A DNA stretch of 64,000 nucleotides, taken from NCBI GenBank assembly GCA_045538195.1, contig JAZSRA010000130.1, positions 62,001 through 126,000 on the forward strand, read 5' to 3'. The position numbers and the translations under genes were made by a program. Origin of the DNA: SVTX01 sp045538195. GTDB taxonomy: Bacteria > Bacillota > Clostridia > Oscillospirales > CAG-272. Shown piece after piece: positions 17,199 to 26,386 of the stretch (within the stretch, counting starts at the first letter, position 1; the number at the start of each line of letters is the position of its first letter). The notes under the pieces were generated by a model. That model did not search any database. It saw only the letters and a list, made by a program, of their open reading frames with translations, and had not been told where the DNA came from.

Positions 17199-17341
17199 AA
17201 TAATGTCCTCCTTCGGTTTTTCCACCACAGTAGCTTTGGCGATGCAATCCCCTTACTTTACAAGGATTTTGAAGGAGACACCGACACCGCAGACGTGGTA
17301 CTGTGTGTGTAATATTATATTTTCCGTGCTTTTCGCACAGC
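17199..17341 (-). promoter_or_regulatory. Structured rpsB leader, candidate autoregulatory element
   Basis: On the minus strand a closing stem CACAGTA/TACTGTG pairs 17299-17305 with 17226-17232. Inside it, AATCCTT can pair with AAGGGGATT around a short loop. A separate GTGC-GAAAA-GCAC hairpin lies near the 5' end. S2 leaders are autoregulated in some bacteria; whether this one is a known family I cannot tell. Confidence 0.35.
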
Positions 17342-17348
17342 GTTATAA

Positions 17349-17377
17349 ATTATAACATAATAAGTCTTTCTTTTCAA
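17349..17377 (-). promoter_or_regulatory. Sigma-A promoter of rpsB-tsf
   Basis: On the minus strand, TTGAAA (17372-17377), a 17-bp spacer and TATAAT (17349-17354), 151 bp upstream of rpsB. Confidence 0.8.
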
Positions 17378-17412
17378 GTACAAAACTCAATGTTTACATA
17401 TTATTTACAATT

Positions 17413-17712
17413 TTATCGGAATTTTTTTCCTTTTCTGCCCCCTTTTGACGAGCAGGAGCATGAAGTCAGATCAGACCCTGACAACTTAACCAAAATTGCG
17501 TCCTCGCCGATACATTCAATGTTGCACCAAGGTATCAGGAACTCCTCTTTTTTTGAGAAAAAGGCAAATCCTCCGCTGTCCCGAACGATCAAAGCCAATA
17601 TTGTGCCGTCGTCAAGATCTATTTCAAAATCGCAGGGATATCCAAGCCTTTCCCCGCCGCAAAGATTGATCACCTCAAGCTCACGCAGTGCCGCAGTACT
17701 TATTCTTTTCAT
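17413..17712 (-). CDS. YlmC/YmxH-family sporulation protein (PRC-barrel)
   Basis: A 99-aa small beta-rich protein starting MKRISTAALRELEVINLCGG and continuing with GYPCDFEID, the pattern of the YlmC/YmxH family. The family is conserved in endospore-forming Firmicutes, but its function is not established. The start is set by GGAGGT nine nt upstream; nine upstream codons of the open frame are rejected. The C-terminus is Cys/Ser-rich then basic (SCSCSSKGGRKGKK). It stands between the P-ATPase homologue and rpsB on the same strand. Its presence supports a sporulating or formerly sporulating lineage. Confidence 0.8.
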   Translation of the reverse strand: MKRISTAALRELEVINLCGGERLGYPCDFEIDLDDGTILALIVRDSGGFAFFSKKEEFLIPWCNIECIGEDAILVKLSGSDLTSCSCSSKGGRKGKKFR

Positions 17713-17737
17713 ATTGCATATACCTCCACTAATGATC

Positions 17738-17764
17738 AAGGCTGCCGTTTTTACGACAGCCTTT
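17738..17764 (-). terminator. Hairpin ending the ruvC-to-P-ATPase operon
   Basis: A 10-position stem with one mismatch (AAGGCTGCCG / CGACAGCCTT) lies 23 bp past the P-ATPase homologue stop. The T-run on the minus strand is poor, so termination may be partial and may read into the YlmC gene. Confidence 0.5.
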
Positions 17765-17786
17765 TAATCAATATATATGCAATTTA

Positions 17787-20543
17787 TCAAATATTATTTC
17801 TGCTTTTATTGACAAGATGAGATACTAAAAGTGCAATACCGTAAAGCGTCAAATACCCAGGAATTATGAGATATTCGAAGGAGCCGAAGCCGTTCTTAAA
17901 GAACTCAGCGGTAAAGGGGGCTTGTGTTGATATAGCGCAAGATCCAAGCAGGACGGCGTAGGCTATGATCACCTTCAGCCAACAATAGCTTCTTCCCTCG
18001 CCCTTTTTCGTGTGCTTCATGTTTATAATAAGCACCTCAACACACATGGTCAGGAGCAGACAAATATAGATGGGAAGCGTATATTCCGCCGCTTCACCGA
18101 AAACGCCGCAAACGTCAAGTATTTTTACGGTCAAGGCGGTAACGAAGGCTAACAAAGCTCTTGAAATGATATTAGGCAGACGAGCCTTCAAAAGCATATA
18201 AGGATACTCTGTGTAGTCTCTGTTCACCGAAATAACGTCAAGTCTTTGCTGGGAGTCGGAAAACACGGTTGCGGACAAGAACGCGAAAACCGCCGCCAAG
18301 GAAACCGTTTGCAAAGGATCCAGCAAAATATTTCCGCTGATCACGCTCATAGCACAGAAGGTGAGAAGATTTGCCGAAAGCAAGGTAAACAGCAGCAATG
18401 ACTGCGCCACCGAGACGTAAGTGCCTCTTGCCATTCTTATTGCCTTGAACAAGGAATAAACTCCGCCGCCGTTTTCGTAGGATCTTCTTAATATGACCTT
18501 TGATAACAGACGTGTCTGCTGAGAAGCTCTTACATTGGTATCTCTGCCCTCGGCAGGCATTTTCTCATAAACCGACTCTCTGTACTTTTCCGAGGAATAA
18601 CGGATAACGTCACAGGTAGCAACTATATCTGTCTTTGCCATTATCTCGTTAAATTCGTTGGAAACACCGTAGGACACAATTCTGCATCCCTTATCTCTCA
18701 TAACGGAAATAAGATTAGAATATTCATCGGAACTAAATCCGACGTAAGCGCTATATGCACCCATTCCGTCCGATATTTTCTTGCCGTTCTTATAAAAATC
18801 TGAGGCAAATGCCACGTTTTTCGCAAATATTCTCTTGAACTCGGGAGAGGTTACCAGACGCACGGTTTGAACGTCCTCGCGCGGGAGAAATACGGTAGTG
18901 GTGATGCCGAAGCGGGTCATATCCTTGACAACGCTTTCTATCTCCCTATCCGCGGTCTGATAAATAGTCACAGCACCTTCAAATACGGTCTTTCCGTCTG
19001 ACTCTGAAATGCAAAGTATGCATCTTGAATTATTCTGATCGGCTTCTTTGCCAAAGCTCTTTATCTTCTTCAGATCGTCGGCATTGATCTCTCTGACCTC
19101 GCCGCCAATCCTGATACGGTCGCAAAGCTTGGTGGCTTTTTCATCAAAAGTAAGCAATACGCGATATATAGAGCTTTCGGTCTCCGCGCAGGCAAAGCCG
19201 TAGCCGGTCTTTATATCGTTGGCAAAATACAACGATTTGGTGGCCAGCGCCGCACCGCTGAAGTCAAATCCACAGGAATGCAAATGAACGTAAAGTGCTT
19301 CGGTTATTCCGTCAAGATTGAAGTCGCTCTCTCCACCGCCGTCGCGCTGTGCATTGACGTAAGTGTTGATATAGGAAAGCAAGAGTTCAGAGTCGTGACC
19401 GTTAGTTACAAGCTCGTTGACAGCGTTCCCCGAAACGTATGCAGAACCAACCTTAAAGACGCCCTCGTAAAGTCCCGCAGTTCCAAAAAGAACGAGATCG
19501 GTGACCTCAGTAAGCTTATCCAGCGCTTTAACATTTCTGATCGCGGCAGAGTTATCCTTTTGGCGTTTCTCGCTTTTAGTTCTCGAAAGCCTTGTTATGT
19601 AAGAAGAAAATATCTCTTTTCCAAAGAAGGTGAGCATCTCTCCCGTAATAAGAAAAACTGCGGAAAGAAGCATCGTAAAATAGCAGATAAACTCCTCCTT
19701 ACCGTTGAGAGTCAAGAAGCCAAGCAAGGACAATAGCAAAAGTCCTGCCGCGCAAAGGAAGGATATTTTGCTAACAATAGGCTTTAAGCTTTTTACGGCC
19801 CCCGGCTCTGCCTCCTTGCCGCCTAAAGCACCATCCGAAACAAATTCAGACAGATAAACGTCTTCTCCAACGGCAACTACCAAAGCAAGAGCGGTTCCCT
19901 TTACAACGGCACTGCCTGCGTAAAGCATATTTGTAGCGTTGGGTGCAGTTGTGCTGTCCTCGGGACTGTATTCCGCGTCAGAGCGTTTCATAACTCTGCG
20001 ACGCAGTATGCCGTCACCCTCTTTATTTGCTACAAGCTCGTCGACGAAAAGCGTATCGCACTTGATTATTCTCGCGTCACAAGGCAAAAGGTCTCCGACG
20101 CCGAGTACTATAACATCACCCACGACAAGGTTTCTTCCGTCGGTATGGAATAGGTTTCCGCCGCGCTTCACGCGTACCATAGGAGACGCATACTCACGCA
20201 TTCTGTCAAGCCTGCGTTGCGCCCTTAATGAAACTATTCCTCCAAATATCGCCGCCGCAAGGGCAACGGTAAACACCAATCCCCCCAGCAATCCTCTCCC
20301 AAAGATGGCAGTAAGCAGAGACATGAGCAGAAGAAGTATAGTAAAAGGCGAAGTGGCAAAGGACAGAAGTGACGACCACATCGATCTGCTCTGAGGAACG
20401 AACAAGGATCTCACTCTGCCGCCTTGACGCTTGGTCTGCTTTTCAAGTCTCACCCTCGCCTCTCTCGCGGAAAGTCCGTCCACAAGGTCGGTGTTCAACT
20501 TTTTTTCCAATATATTAAGTTCGGGAATATGCCAGTGTTCCAT
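17787..20543 (-). CDS. P-type ATPase homologue lacking all catalytic motifs (pseudoenzyme)
   Basis: A 918-aa intact protein with the full P-type (cation, P2-like) layout: N-terminal cation-ATPase segment (8-45), paired helices (55-105), actuator domain (115-235), helices (255-310), P/N domains (335-680) and C-terminal helices (700-915). Every motif is gone. The actuator TGES is NKEG (173-176). The membrane PEGL is replaced by TGEM (300-303). The phosphorylation DKTGT is FGTAG (353-357), with no Asp. The TGD motif is LPRE (553-556). GDGxND is GVSNEF (626-631). It therefore cannot be phosphorylated like a normal pump. It starts behind GGGAG, 27 bp after the ClpE-like gene, as last member of a ten-gene run. 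A structural, sensory or regulatory membrane role is inferred. Confidence 0.85.
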   Translation of the reverse strand: MEHWHIPELNILEKKLNTDLVDGLSAREARVRLEKQTKRQGGRVRSLFVPQSRSMWSSLLSFATSPFTILLLLMSLLTAIFGRGLLGGLVFTVALAAAIFGGIVSLRAQRRLDRMREYASPMVRVKRGGNLFHTDGRNLVVGDVIVLGVGDLLPCDARIIKCDTLFVDELVANKEGDGILRRRVMKRSDAEYSPEDSTTAPNATNMLYAGSAVVKGTALALVVAVGEDVYLSEFVSDGALGGKEAEPGAVKSLKPIVSKISFLCAAGLLLLSLLGFLTLNGKEEFICYFTMLLSAVFLITGEMLTFFGKEIFSSYITRLSRTKSEKRQKDNSAAIRNVKALDKLTEVTDLVLFGTAGLYEGVFKVGSAYVSGNAVNELVTNGHDSELLLSYINTYVNAQRDGGGESDFNLDGITEALYVHLHSCGFDFSGAALATKSLYFANDIKTGYGFACAETESSIYRVLLTFDEKATKLCDRIRIGGEVREINADDLKKIKSFGKEADQNNSRCILCISESDGKTVFEGAVTIYQTADREIESVVKDMTRFGITTTVFLPREDVQTVRLVTSPEFKRIFAKNVAFASDFYKNGKKISDGMGAYSAYVGFSSDEYSNLISVMRDKGCRIVSYGVSNEFNEIMAKTDIVATCDVIRYSSEKYRESVYEKMPAEGRDTNVRASQQTRLLSKVILRRSYENGGGVYSLFKAIRMARGTYVSVAQSLLLFTLLSANLLTFCAMSVISGNILLDPLQTVSLAAVFAFLSATVFSDSQQRLDVISVNRDYTEYPYMLLKARLPNIISRALLAFVTALTVKILDVCGVFGEAAEYTLPIYICLLLTMCVEVLIINMKHTKKGEGRSYCWLKVIIAYAVLLGSCAISTQAPFTAEFFKNGFGSFEYLIIPGYLTLYGIALLVSHLVNKSRNNI

Positions 20544-20570
20544 ATCAGGTAATCTCCCTAAAAATTAAAT

Positions 20571-22895
20571 TTAAAAGCAAGAAACGGTAATTTCTCCATC
20601 GCTTACTGCAAGCTTCGCTCCTACGATGGCTCCTGTATAGTCGGAAATGATCTTTTCCGCAAGCTTATCCTCAATATTTTTCTGAATATATCTTCTCATA
20701 TTTCTCGCACCGTATTTTTCGGAGAATGAGCCGACTGCCACAGCCTTTGCGACCTCGTCGTCGTATTCAAGCTTGATTCCCTTTTCCGAAAGCACCTCGG
20801 CAAGCTGAGAAAGCATAATATGAGCGATCTTTTCAAAATCTTTTACATCGAGACTGCGGAATGTTATTATTTCGTCTACACGGTTGATAAATTCGGGACG
20901 TAAGAAAGCAGAAAGTGCCTTTTCGGTTCTGTCAGCCTCGGTCTTTGCAGAGTCAGCCGCAAATCCGACGATACCGCTTCTGTTCTCCGAGCCTGCATTG
21001 GTCGTCATAACTATAACCGTATTTTCAAAGTTTACGGTCTTGCCGTGAGCATCGGTAATCCGTCCGTCGTCGAGTATTTGGAGCAGAATGTTCAGCACGT
21101 CGGGGTGAGCCTTTTCGATCTCATCGAAAAGTACGACCGAGTAGGGTCTGCGGCGGATCTTTTCGGTAAGCTGACCCGCATCGTCGTAACCGACGTATCC
21201 GGGAGGCGAGCCGATGATACGAGACACCGAATGTTTCTCCATAAACTCGGACATATCGAGCCTTATAAGCGTTTCGGGAGAATCAAATAGGTCGGCGGCA
21301 AGAGTTTTTACAAGCTCGGTCTTACCAACTCCCGTAGGTCCTGCAAAAATAAAGGAAACAGGCTTTCTCTTATAGGAAATTCCCGCTCTGTTGCGCTTGA
21401 TCGCTCTTGAAACCGCGTCAACGGCTACGTCCTGACCCACCAACTTTTTTTTAAGTCTCTCGGAAAGACTGTCTATTCTCGCAAACTCGTTTTCGGTAAT
21501 AGAGGTCGCAGGTATTCCTGTCCAAAGCTCGATAACGTTTGCCAGATTCTCCTCGGTAAGAATGACCTTTTCGCACTCGCCTGTAATTTCGTCAAGTCTC
21601 TCCGAAAGTCTCATCTCCTCGGAACGGATACGTGCGATATTTTCATATTTCTTCTGCATTTCCTTATCGTCGGTGGTAGCGGTGGCTTCACACGCCTCAC
21701 GCTCGGATTTAAGATTCAGAAGCTTATCGTGTATTTCAAGAGATTCGTTAAGTTCAGCCGATGAAAGAGAGAGCTTCGATGCCGCCTCGTCAAGCAGGTC
21801 TATCGCCTTATCGGGCAAATATCTGTCGGTAATATATCTTTCGGAAAGAGTTACAGCACGGACGAGAATACCTTCCGGGATCCTTATTTTATGGAAATCC
21901 TCGTAATAGTGGCTGATACCGCGAAGCATCTCGACCGCCTCAGATATTGAAGGCTCGTTTACGGTCACGGGCTGAAAACGGCGTTCAAGAGCGGAATCCT
22001 TCTCGATATATTTTCTGTATTCGTTGAGAGTTGTCGCTCCGATAATTCTGACCTCGCCGCGAGAAAGTGCGGGTTTGAGAATATTTGCGGCGTTAACGCT
22101 TCCCTCCGCGTCTCCCGTTCCAACGATATTATGCACTTCGTCTATAACGAGGATCGCTCTGCCGTGTTCCTTTACCTCTGCAAGCAGGCCTAGTATTCTC
22201 GATTCAAACTGACCTCTGAACTGCGTACCCGCAACAAGAGCGGTAAGGTCAACCAGAAATATCTCTTTGTCACGGAGCTTGTACGGTACGTTGCCGTCGG
22301 CAATTCTGATAGCAAGTCCCTCTGCGATAGCCGTTTTACCAACACCGGGTTCACCGATAAGACAAGGATTGTTCTTCTGACGGCGACAAAGGGTCTGAAT
22401 AACTCGGTCGGTCTCGCGGTCGCGTCCGACAATTCGGTCAAGCTTACCCTCGCGAGCGCTCTGTGTAAGGTTTTTACAGTAGGTTGTCAGGAACTTATAT
22501 GTCTTTTCCTGCTTTTTACCGCCCTTGGGAGGTTCTTTCTTGCCTTCCTTGGGATTTATGGGAACTATATTGCCGCCGTTGTCCTTCGAGGACATCATTT
22601 CATTTGCCATATCGGCAAATCCGCTGTCCTTGAAAAGCTTGGGGAGGTCGATTGCGGGCGCGCCGCCGTCCTCGTCACCCTGAGGAAGCATTTCGGAAAG
22701 CTCATTCTCCATATTTTCAAGCTGATCCTGCGATATTCCCATTTTATTGTAAATATCGCCCATCATATTTTCAATGGGAAGTCCAAGATCCTTTGCGCAT
22801 TTAATGCAAAGTCCCTGAGAGGTTTTTTCACCGTTTTCGACCTTCGTTACGAAGATCACCGCCACACGCTTGTGGCAATTTGAACACATTACCAT
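20571..22895 (-). CDS. ClpE-like AAA+ unfoldase with N-terminal zinc finger
   Basis: A 774-aa Hsp100 ATPase. Residues 4-34 form a treble-clef-like zinc finger (CSNCHKR ... CIKCAKDLG), as in ClpE and McsA, in place of a standard Clp-N domain. A Gly/Lys-rich linker (to about 130) precedes AAA1 (GEPGVGKT, then VIDEVHNI), a short coiled-coil middle domain (about 410-460) and AAA2 (GPTGVGKT, then LFDEIEKAHP). Both Walker sites look complete. A ClpP-binding loop of the IGF/LGF type is not obvious; SGIVGFAAD near 665 is the candidate. The start follows AAGGTGA. It lies between the CvpA-like gene and the dead P-ATPase, all closely spaced. Confidence 0.88.
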   Translation of the reverse strand: MVMCSNCHKRVAVIFVTKVENGEKTSQGLCIKCAKDLGLPIENMMGDIYNKMGISQDQLENMENELSEMLPQGDEDGGAPAIDLPKLFKDSGFADMANEMMSSKDNGGNIVPINPKEGKKEPPKGGKKQEKTYKFLTTYCKNLTQSAREGKLDRIVGRDRETDRVIQTLCRRQKNNPCLIGEPGVGKTAIAEGLAIRIADGNVPYKLRDKEIFLVDLTALVAGTQFRGQFESRILGLLAEVKEHGRAILVIDEVHNIVGTGDAEGSVNAANILKPALSRGEVRIIGATTLNEYRKYIEKDSALERRFQPVTVNEPSISEAVEMLRGISHYYEDFHKIRIPEGILVRAVTLSERYITDRYLPDKAIDLLDEAASKLSLSSAELNESLEIHDKLLNLKSEREACEATATTDDKEMQKKYENIARIRSEEMRLSERLDEITGECEKVILTEENLANVIELWTGIPATSITENEFARIDSLSERLKKKLVGQDVAVDAVSRAIKRNRAGISYKRKPVSFIFAGPTGVGKTELVKTLAADLFDSPETLIRLDMSEFMEKHSVSRIIGSPPGYVGYDDAGQLTEKIRRRPYSVVLFDEIEKAHPDVLNILLQILDDGRITDAHGKTVNFENTVIVMTTNAGSENRSGIVGFAADSAKTEADRTEKALSAFLRPEFINRVDEIITFRSLDVKDFEKIAHIMLSQLAEVLSEKGIKLEYDDEVAKAVAVGSFSEKYGARNMRRYIQKNIEDKLAEKIISDYTGAIVGAKLAVSDGEITVSCF

Positions 22896-22914
22896 TATTT
22901 ATCACCTTCTGAAA

Positions 22915-23430
22915 TCAAATCAAATTTCTGACGAAATTTAAAAAATTCAAATCATATACAAATTTAAAAACCGCAGAGTCATTATATACTCTCAAAACGT
23001 CCGCACTCCTGCTGACAGAAGACAGGAGATCAAGAGCGGAATAAAGCGCGGTTGAAATTACCGAAGTTACGCAAAGCCCCAACGCAAGACCAAATAGAAG
23101 CCCTAAAGACCTGTCAATTCTGCAAAAGAGGGGTGTTTCCAGCCTTTTTACAGACACGATCACTATTGACGAGATAGCAAATGCCGTTATAAAAACCAAG
23201 GCGTATGAAATAACTGTCGAGAGTATTGACGCAAGGGGTTCTCCGAACCATTCGCTCATAATCCCTGACACAATATACTCGAAAACGTACTTTCCAAGCA
23301 AAAAGGAGGCAACAAAAGATAAAAGAAGTCTGCCGACACCCAAAACCGTGCCGAAAATTCCTATTTTATAGAACTTTATTGCAAAATAAACGAATATCAC
23401 AACAAATATTGCGTCGACCAACATATTCAT
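22915..23430 (-). CDS. CvpA-like membrane protein
   Basis: A 171-aa protein with four predicted membrane helices and the N-terminal VDAIFVVIFVYFAIKFYKIG pattern of the CvpA (colicin V production) family. DRSLGLLFGL near residues 105-115 is the conserved loop before the last helix. The family's biochemical role in Gram-positives is unknown. The start follows GGAG. It is 19 bp upstream of the ClpE-like gene and 30 bp after the DUF5711-like gene. Confidence 0.8.
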   Translation of the reverse strand: MNMLVDAIFVVIFVYFAIKFYKIGIFGTVLGVGRLLLSFVASFLLGKYVFEYIVSGIMSEWFGEPLASILSTVISYALVFITAFAISSIVIVSVKRLETPLFCRIDRSLGLLFGLALGLCVTSVISTALYSALDLLSSVSRSADVLRVYNDSAVFKFVYDLNFLNFVRNLI

Positions 23431-23460
23431 ACCGTCTCCGATCCGCCATAGGGCGTTAAA

Positions 23461-24756
23461 TTAATTAAAGGATATGTAATATGCCGCAGTGTCGGTACAA
23501 GCCATAACGTCTCCACCGGGGAAAACCATAAGTCTTGCGTTCTCCTCACCAAATTCCGCTTTGGAAACGGTGCCGAACAAGGTGTCGATGCGTCTTACCT
23601 CTCCGTCCATAAGGAGATAAACAAAATTACCGTAGATCACCGTATCGGACACGTGTCCGTCAATCTTGTGTGAGCTTACAGCGTTACCGTTTTCGCCGAA
23701 AACAGAGAGAGTGAAGCTTGAATCGATATTGTTTTCTCTGAAAAGAATCGCAAAGCCGCTGTCGGTAAAGGATACGTCAGCGATGCTCTTATCATACTCG
23801 CTCTTATTCTGCTCCTTACAGTTCAGATCAAAAACGTGAGACGATTCAGCGCAGATCAGTGCTATTCTGTCATTTGAGAGAAAGGTGGCGGTATAAGGCA
23901 GAACGTCGTTAAGGGCTGTCGATGCTCTCGGCTTTGATTTGCCCCTTTCAACTACCGTAAGAGTAGCGTTGCTCTGTCCTCCCGACGCGTCAAGCGAAAG
24001 GACCGCAAACGCTTTACCGTTTGGAGACATATTCACGGAGATAACGTAATCATTCCGAGAATACTCCGATTCAAGACGGCATTTGCTGTCGTAAACACGG
24101 ACTACCGAGCCGTAGCTTTCGGATTTCGTTACGATACAAAAGCTACCGTCACTCGCCATGTGCGCCGAGCTTATAGGATAGTCGAGCGTCTCGGAGTAGA
24201 TGCTTATAAATGAGTTATAAACCTTAAAGGTATGTCTGCCTTGATCGTAGATAAGCGTCGTTGCGTCAGAGGCGCATATCTTTGGATTGGTAAACTCCGA
24301 TCCCAAAGACATTGTAGCTCTGCCGGTTGAGGTAAACATCTTGATCTCGCTATCCCCCGCAACGGCAAGCCCGTTTTTGAAAACGGCAAAATCCTGATTA
24401 CTGAAGGGACGCGAGTAGTTCAGAACCGAGGGTCTGCTTTCGCTGAAGCTGCTGATATATCCAATATCCTTAAACATATAATATACGTTGTCGTAGGATA
24501 TTATGCTGCCACCGAAAAGCAAGATTACTGCAAGAAGAACACAAAGCGCCGATATGCTGAAAAGTCTTGCCATTCCAAAAACAAATGAAATTTTAGCTTC
24601 CTTTGGACTTTCTTCTCCGTCATATCCCGCAAGCTTTTTCTCGTGAGAAACTACTCTCCCCGGAAGGTGCATATCTTTAATTTTTTCAAAAGTATTACGA
24701 ACGAAAAGTATCACTTTACCGAGAAAGGATATTTCTTCGTCATTTCTTTTTTTCAA
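23461..24756 (-). CDS. Membrane-anchored beta-propeller-like protein (DUF5711-like)
   Basis: A 431-aa protein with a cytoplasmic N-terminus (1-60), a single membrane helix (about 64-88) and a large extracytoplasmic region. That region has repeated strand patterns (SDG-S-F, SPNG-AFAV, DSGFAILF, YGNFVYLL) like a WD/PQQ-type propeller. It resembles the DUF5711 family, whose function is unknown. The start is a TTG fixed by GGAGG eight nt upstream. It sits between truA and the CvpA-like gene in the ten-gene run. Confidence 0.7.
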   Translation of the reverse strand: MKKRNDEEISFLGKVILFVRNTFEKIKDMHLPGRVVSHEKKLAGYDGEESPKEAKISFVFGMARLFSISALCVLLAVILLFGGSIISYDNVYYMFKDIGYISSFSESRPSVLNYSRPFSNQDFAVFKNGLAVAGDSEIKMFTSTGRATMSLGSEFTNPKICASDATTLIYDQGRHTFKVYNSFISIYSETLDYPISSAHMASDGSFCIVTKSESYGSVVRVYDSKCRLESEYSRNDYVISVNMSPNGKAFAVLSLDASGGQSNATLTVVERGKSKPRASTALNDVLPYTATFLSNDRIALICAESSHVFDLNCKEQNKSEYDKSIADVSFTDSGFAILFRENNIDSSFTLSVFGENGNAVSSHKIDGHVSDTVIYGNFVYLLMDGEVRRIDTLFGTVSKAEFGEENARLMVFPGGDVMACTDTAAYYISFN

Positions 24757-24788
24757 TATAACACCCTCCTTCCAAAATCAAATTTAAA

Positions 24789-25547
24789 TCAGTAAACAAC
24801 TTTATTTAAGTACAGACCCTCCGCCGGAGCGGTCATGCCCGCGAGTCTGCGGTCACGGGACTCAATTATTGAGGAAATACCGTCAGCGGATATTTTCCCC
24901 CTGGCTACGTAAACAAGAGTTCCCGTCATTATTCTGACCATATTGTATAAAAATCCGTCGGCGGCGACCTTAAAGACGATCACGTTGCCATCCTTTGAGA
25001 CCTCAGCGTATTTTACGTCCCGAACAGTGCTTTCTACGGTCGAACCGCTTGCCATAAAGGCAGAAAAATCATGCTTACCCACAAATGACACCGCCGCGCG
25101 GTTCATTTTATACAATGCTTCACCGTCAAGAGCATAAGGGATATGCCACGACCTGCCCGTTTCCATTGGATCGCGCGTCGGGAAATTATATATCCTATAT
25201 ACGTATTCCTTATATTTTACGTCATATCTCGGATGAAAATCATCATCCACTACCCTTGCGTCCTTGACCGCAATATCAATGGGCAGATGAGCGTTAAACG
25301 CCAACGGGATACGACTTATATCAACCGTTGTCTCTATGCCCCCCTCGCCCTTTTTAGTCACAGTAGCGCAAAAGGTATTTGCGTGAACTCCCGTATCGGT
25401 GCGACTGCACCCCGTCACGTCACAGTCAAAGCCAAACAAGGCTTTCGCTGCCGCGTTAAGCTCACCTTGTACGGTTCTGCCCTTGGGTTGGATCTGATAT
25501 CCGCAAAAATCGGTACCAAGATAGGACAGAGTAAGAAGTATTTTCAT
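24789..25547 (-). CDS. truA: tRNA pseudouridine synthase A
   Basis: A 252-aa enzyme forming pseudouridine at positions 38-40 of the tRNA anticodon arm. The catalytic Asp lies in CSRTDTGVHA near residues 46-55. YLGTDFCGYQ and the C-terminal FLYNMVRIMTGTLV segment are typical. The start follows GGAAG. It begins 14 bp after ecfT; the ecfA1-ecfA2-ecfT-truA order is common in Firmicutes. Confidence 0.95.
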   Translation of the reverse strand: MKILLTLSYLGTDFCGYQIQPKGRTVQGELNAAAKALFGFDCDVTGCSRTDTGVHANTFCATVTKKGEGGIETTVDISRIPLAFNAHLPIDIAVKDARVVDDDFHPRYDVKYKEYVYRIYNFPTRDPMETGRSWHIPYALDGEALYKMNRAAVSFVGKHDFSAFMASGSTVESTVRDVKYAEVSKDGNVIVFKVAADGFLYNMVRIMTGTLVYVARGKISADGISSIIESRDRRLAGMTAPAEGLYLNKVVY

Positions 25548-25561
25548 TTCCAGCTTCCTTT

Positions 25562-26386
25562 TTACATAGTATAACCAGGCGCGTAGATATTTATAAGCAC
25601 TATTCCCGCGCCGAAAAGTATCATAACGAATAAAGCGGCAAAATCTCTGAACGAGAATTTAAGCACGTTAAGTCTTGTTCTTCCCTGTCCTCCGCGATAG
25701 CAACGGCAGGTCATAGCCGTCGCAAGCTCACCCGCGCGACGAAACGCCGAGATGAACAGAGGGATAAGAATTGGTATCAACGCTTTGGCGCGTTTTATAA
25801 GCGAGCCGCTCGTAAAATCCGCCCCTCTTGCCTTTTGCGCCGCCATTATCTTTTCCGTCTCCTCGATTATTGTGGGGATAAAGCGAAGCGCTATTGTCAT
25901 CATCATCGCAAATTCATGAACAGGAATTTTGAACACCTTCAAAGGAGAGAGCAGCTGCTCAAGTCCGTCTGTCAATTGGATAGGCGTAGTGGTATAGGTC
26001 AGGAATATTCCTGTTCCTATTATCATCGCCACTATTCTAATGACGATAAACGCGGCGTTATAAAGTCCGCTTTCGTAGATAGAGATTATCCACCAGCTGA
26101 AAATGGGGGCGGTTGTCGTGTCCTTTGTCAAAAAGATATTGAGAACCGCGGTAAATACCATAATGAATATTATTGCCTTTATCGAATTCAAGACTATTCT
26201 TACAGGTATTCTGCTTATAAGGATCAAAGCAAGTGCTGAAATCAAAAGTAGAGCAAAGCTGAACACGTTTGAACACAAAAAGCTTGCTACAATATATAGG
26301 ATCGCTATAATTATCTTCATTCTCGGGTCAAGTCGGTGCATCACCGAGCTTGCGGGATAATACTGACCGAACGCTATTCCCTTCAT
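25562..26386 (-). CDS. ecfT: ECF transporter transmembrane component EcfT
   Basis: A 274-aa polytopic membrane protein coupling the two ATPases to exchangeable substrate-binding S components for vitamins and metals. Five to six helices are visible. The two Ala-Arg-Gly-type coupling motifs are AQKARGADF and CRCYRGGQG near residues 180 and 225. Its start overlaps the ecfA2 stop by 4 nt (ATGA), so it is translationally coupled. No S component is in this window. Confidence 0.94.
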   Translation of the reverse strand: MKGIAFGQYYPASSVMHRLDPRMKIIIAILYIVASFLCSNVFSFALLLISALALILISRIPVRIVLNSIKAIIFIMVFTAVLNIFLTKDTTTAPIFSWWIISIYESGLYNAAFIVIRIVAMIIGTGIFLTYTTTPIQLTDGLEQLLSPLKVFKIPVHEFAMMMTIALRFIPTIIEETEKIMAAQKARGADFTSGSLIKRAKALIPILIPLFISAFRRAGELATAMTCRCYRGGQGRTRLNVLKFSFRDFAALFVMILFGAGIVLINIYAPGYTM

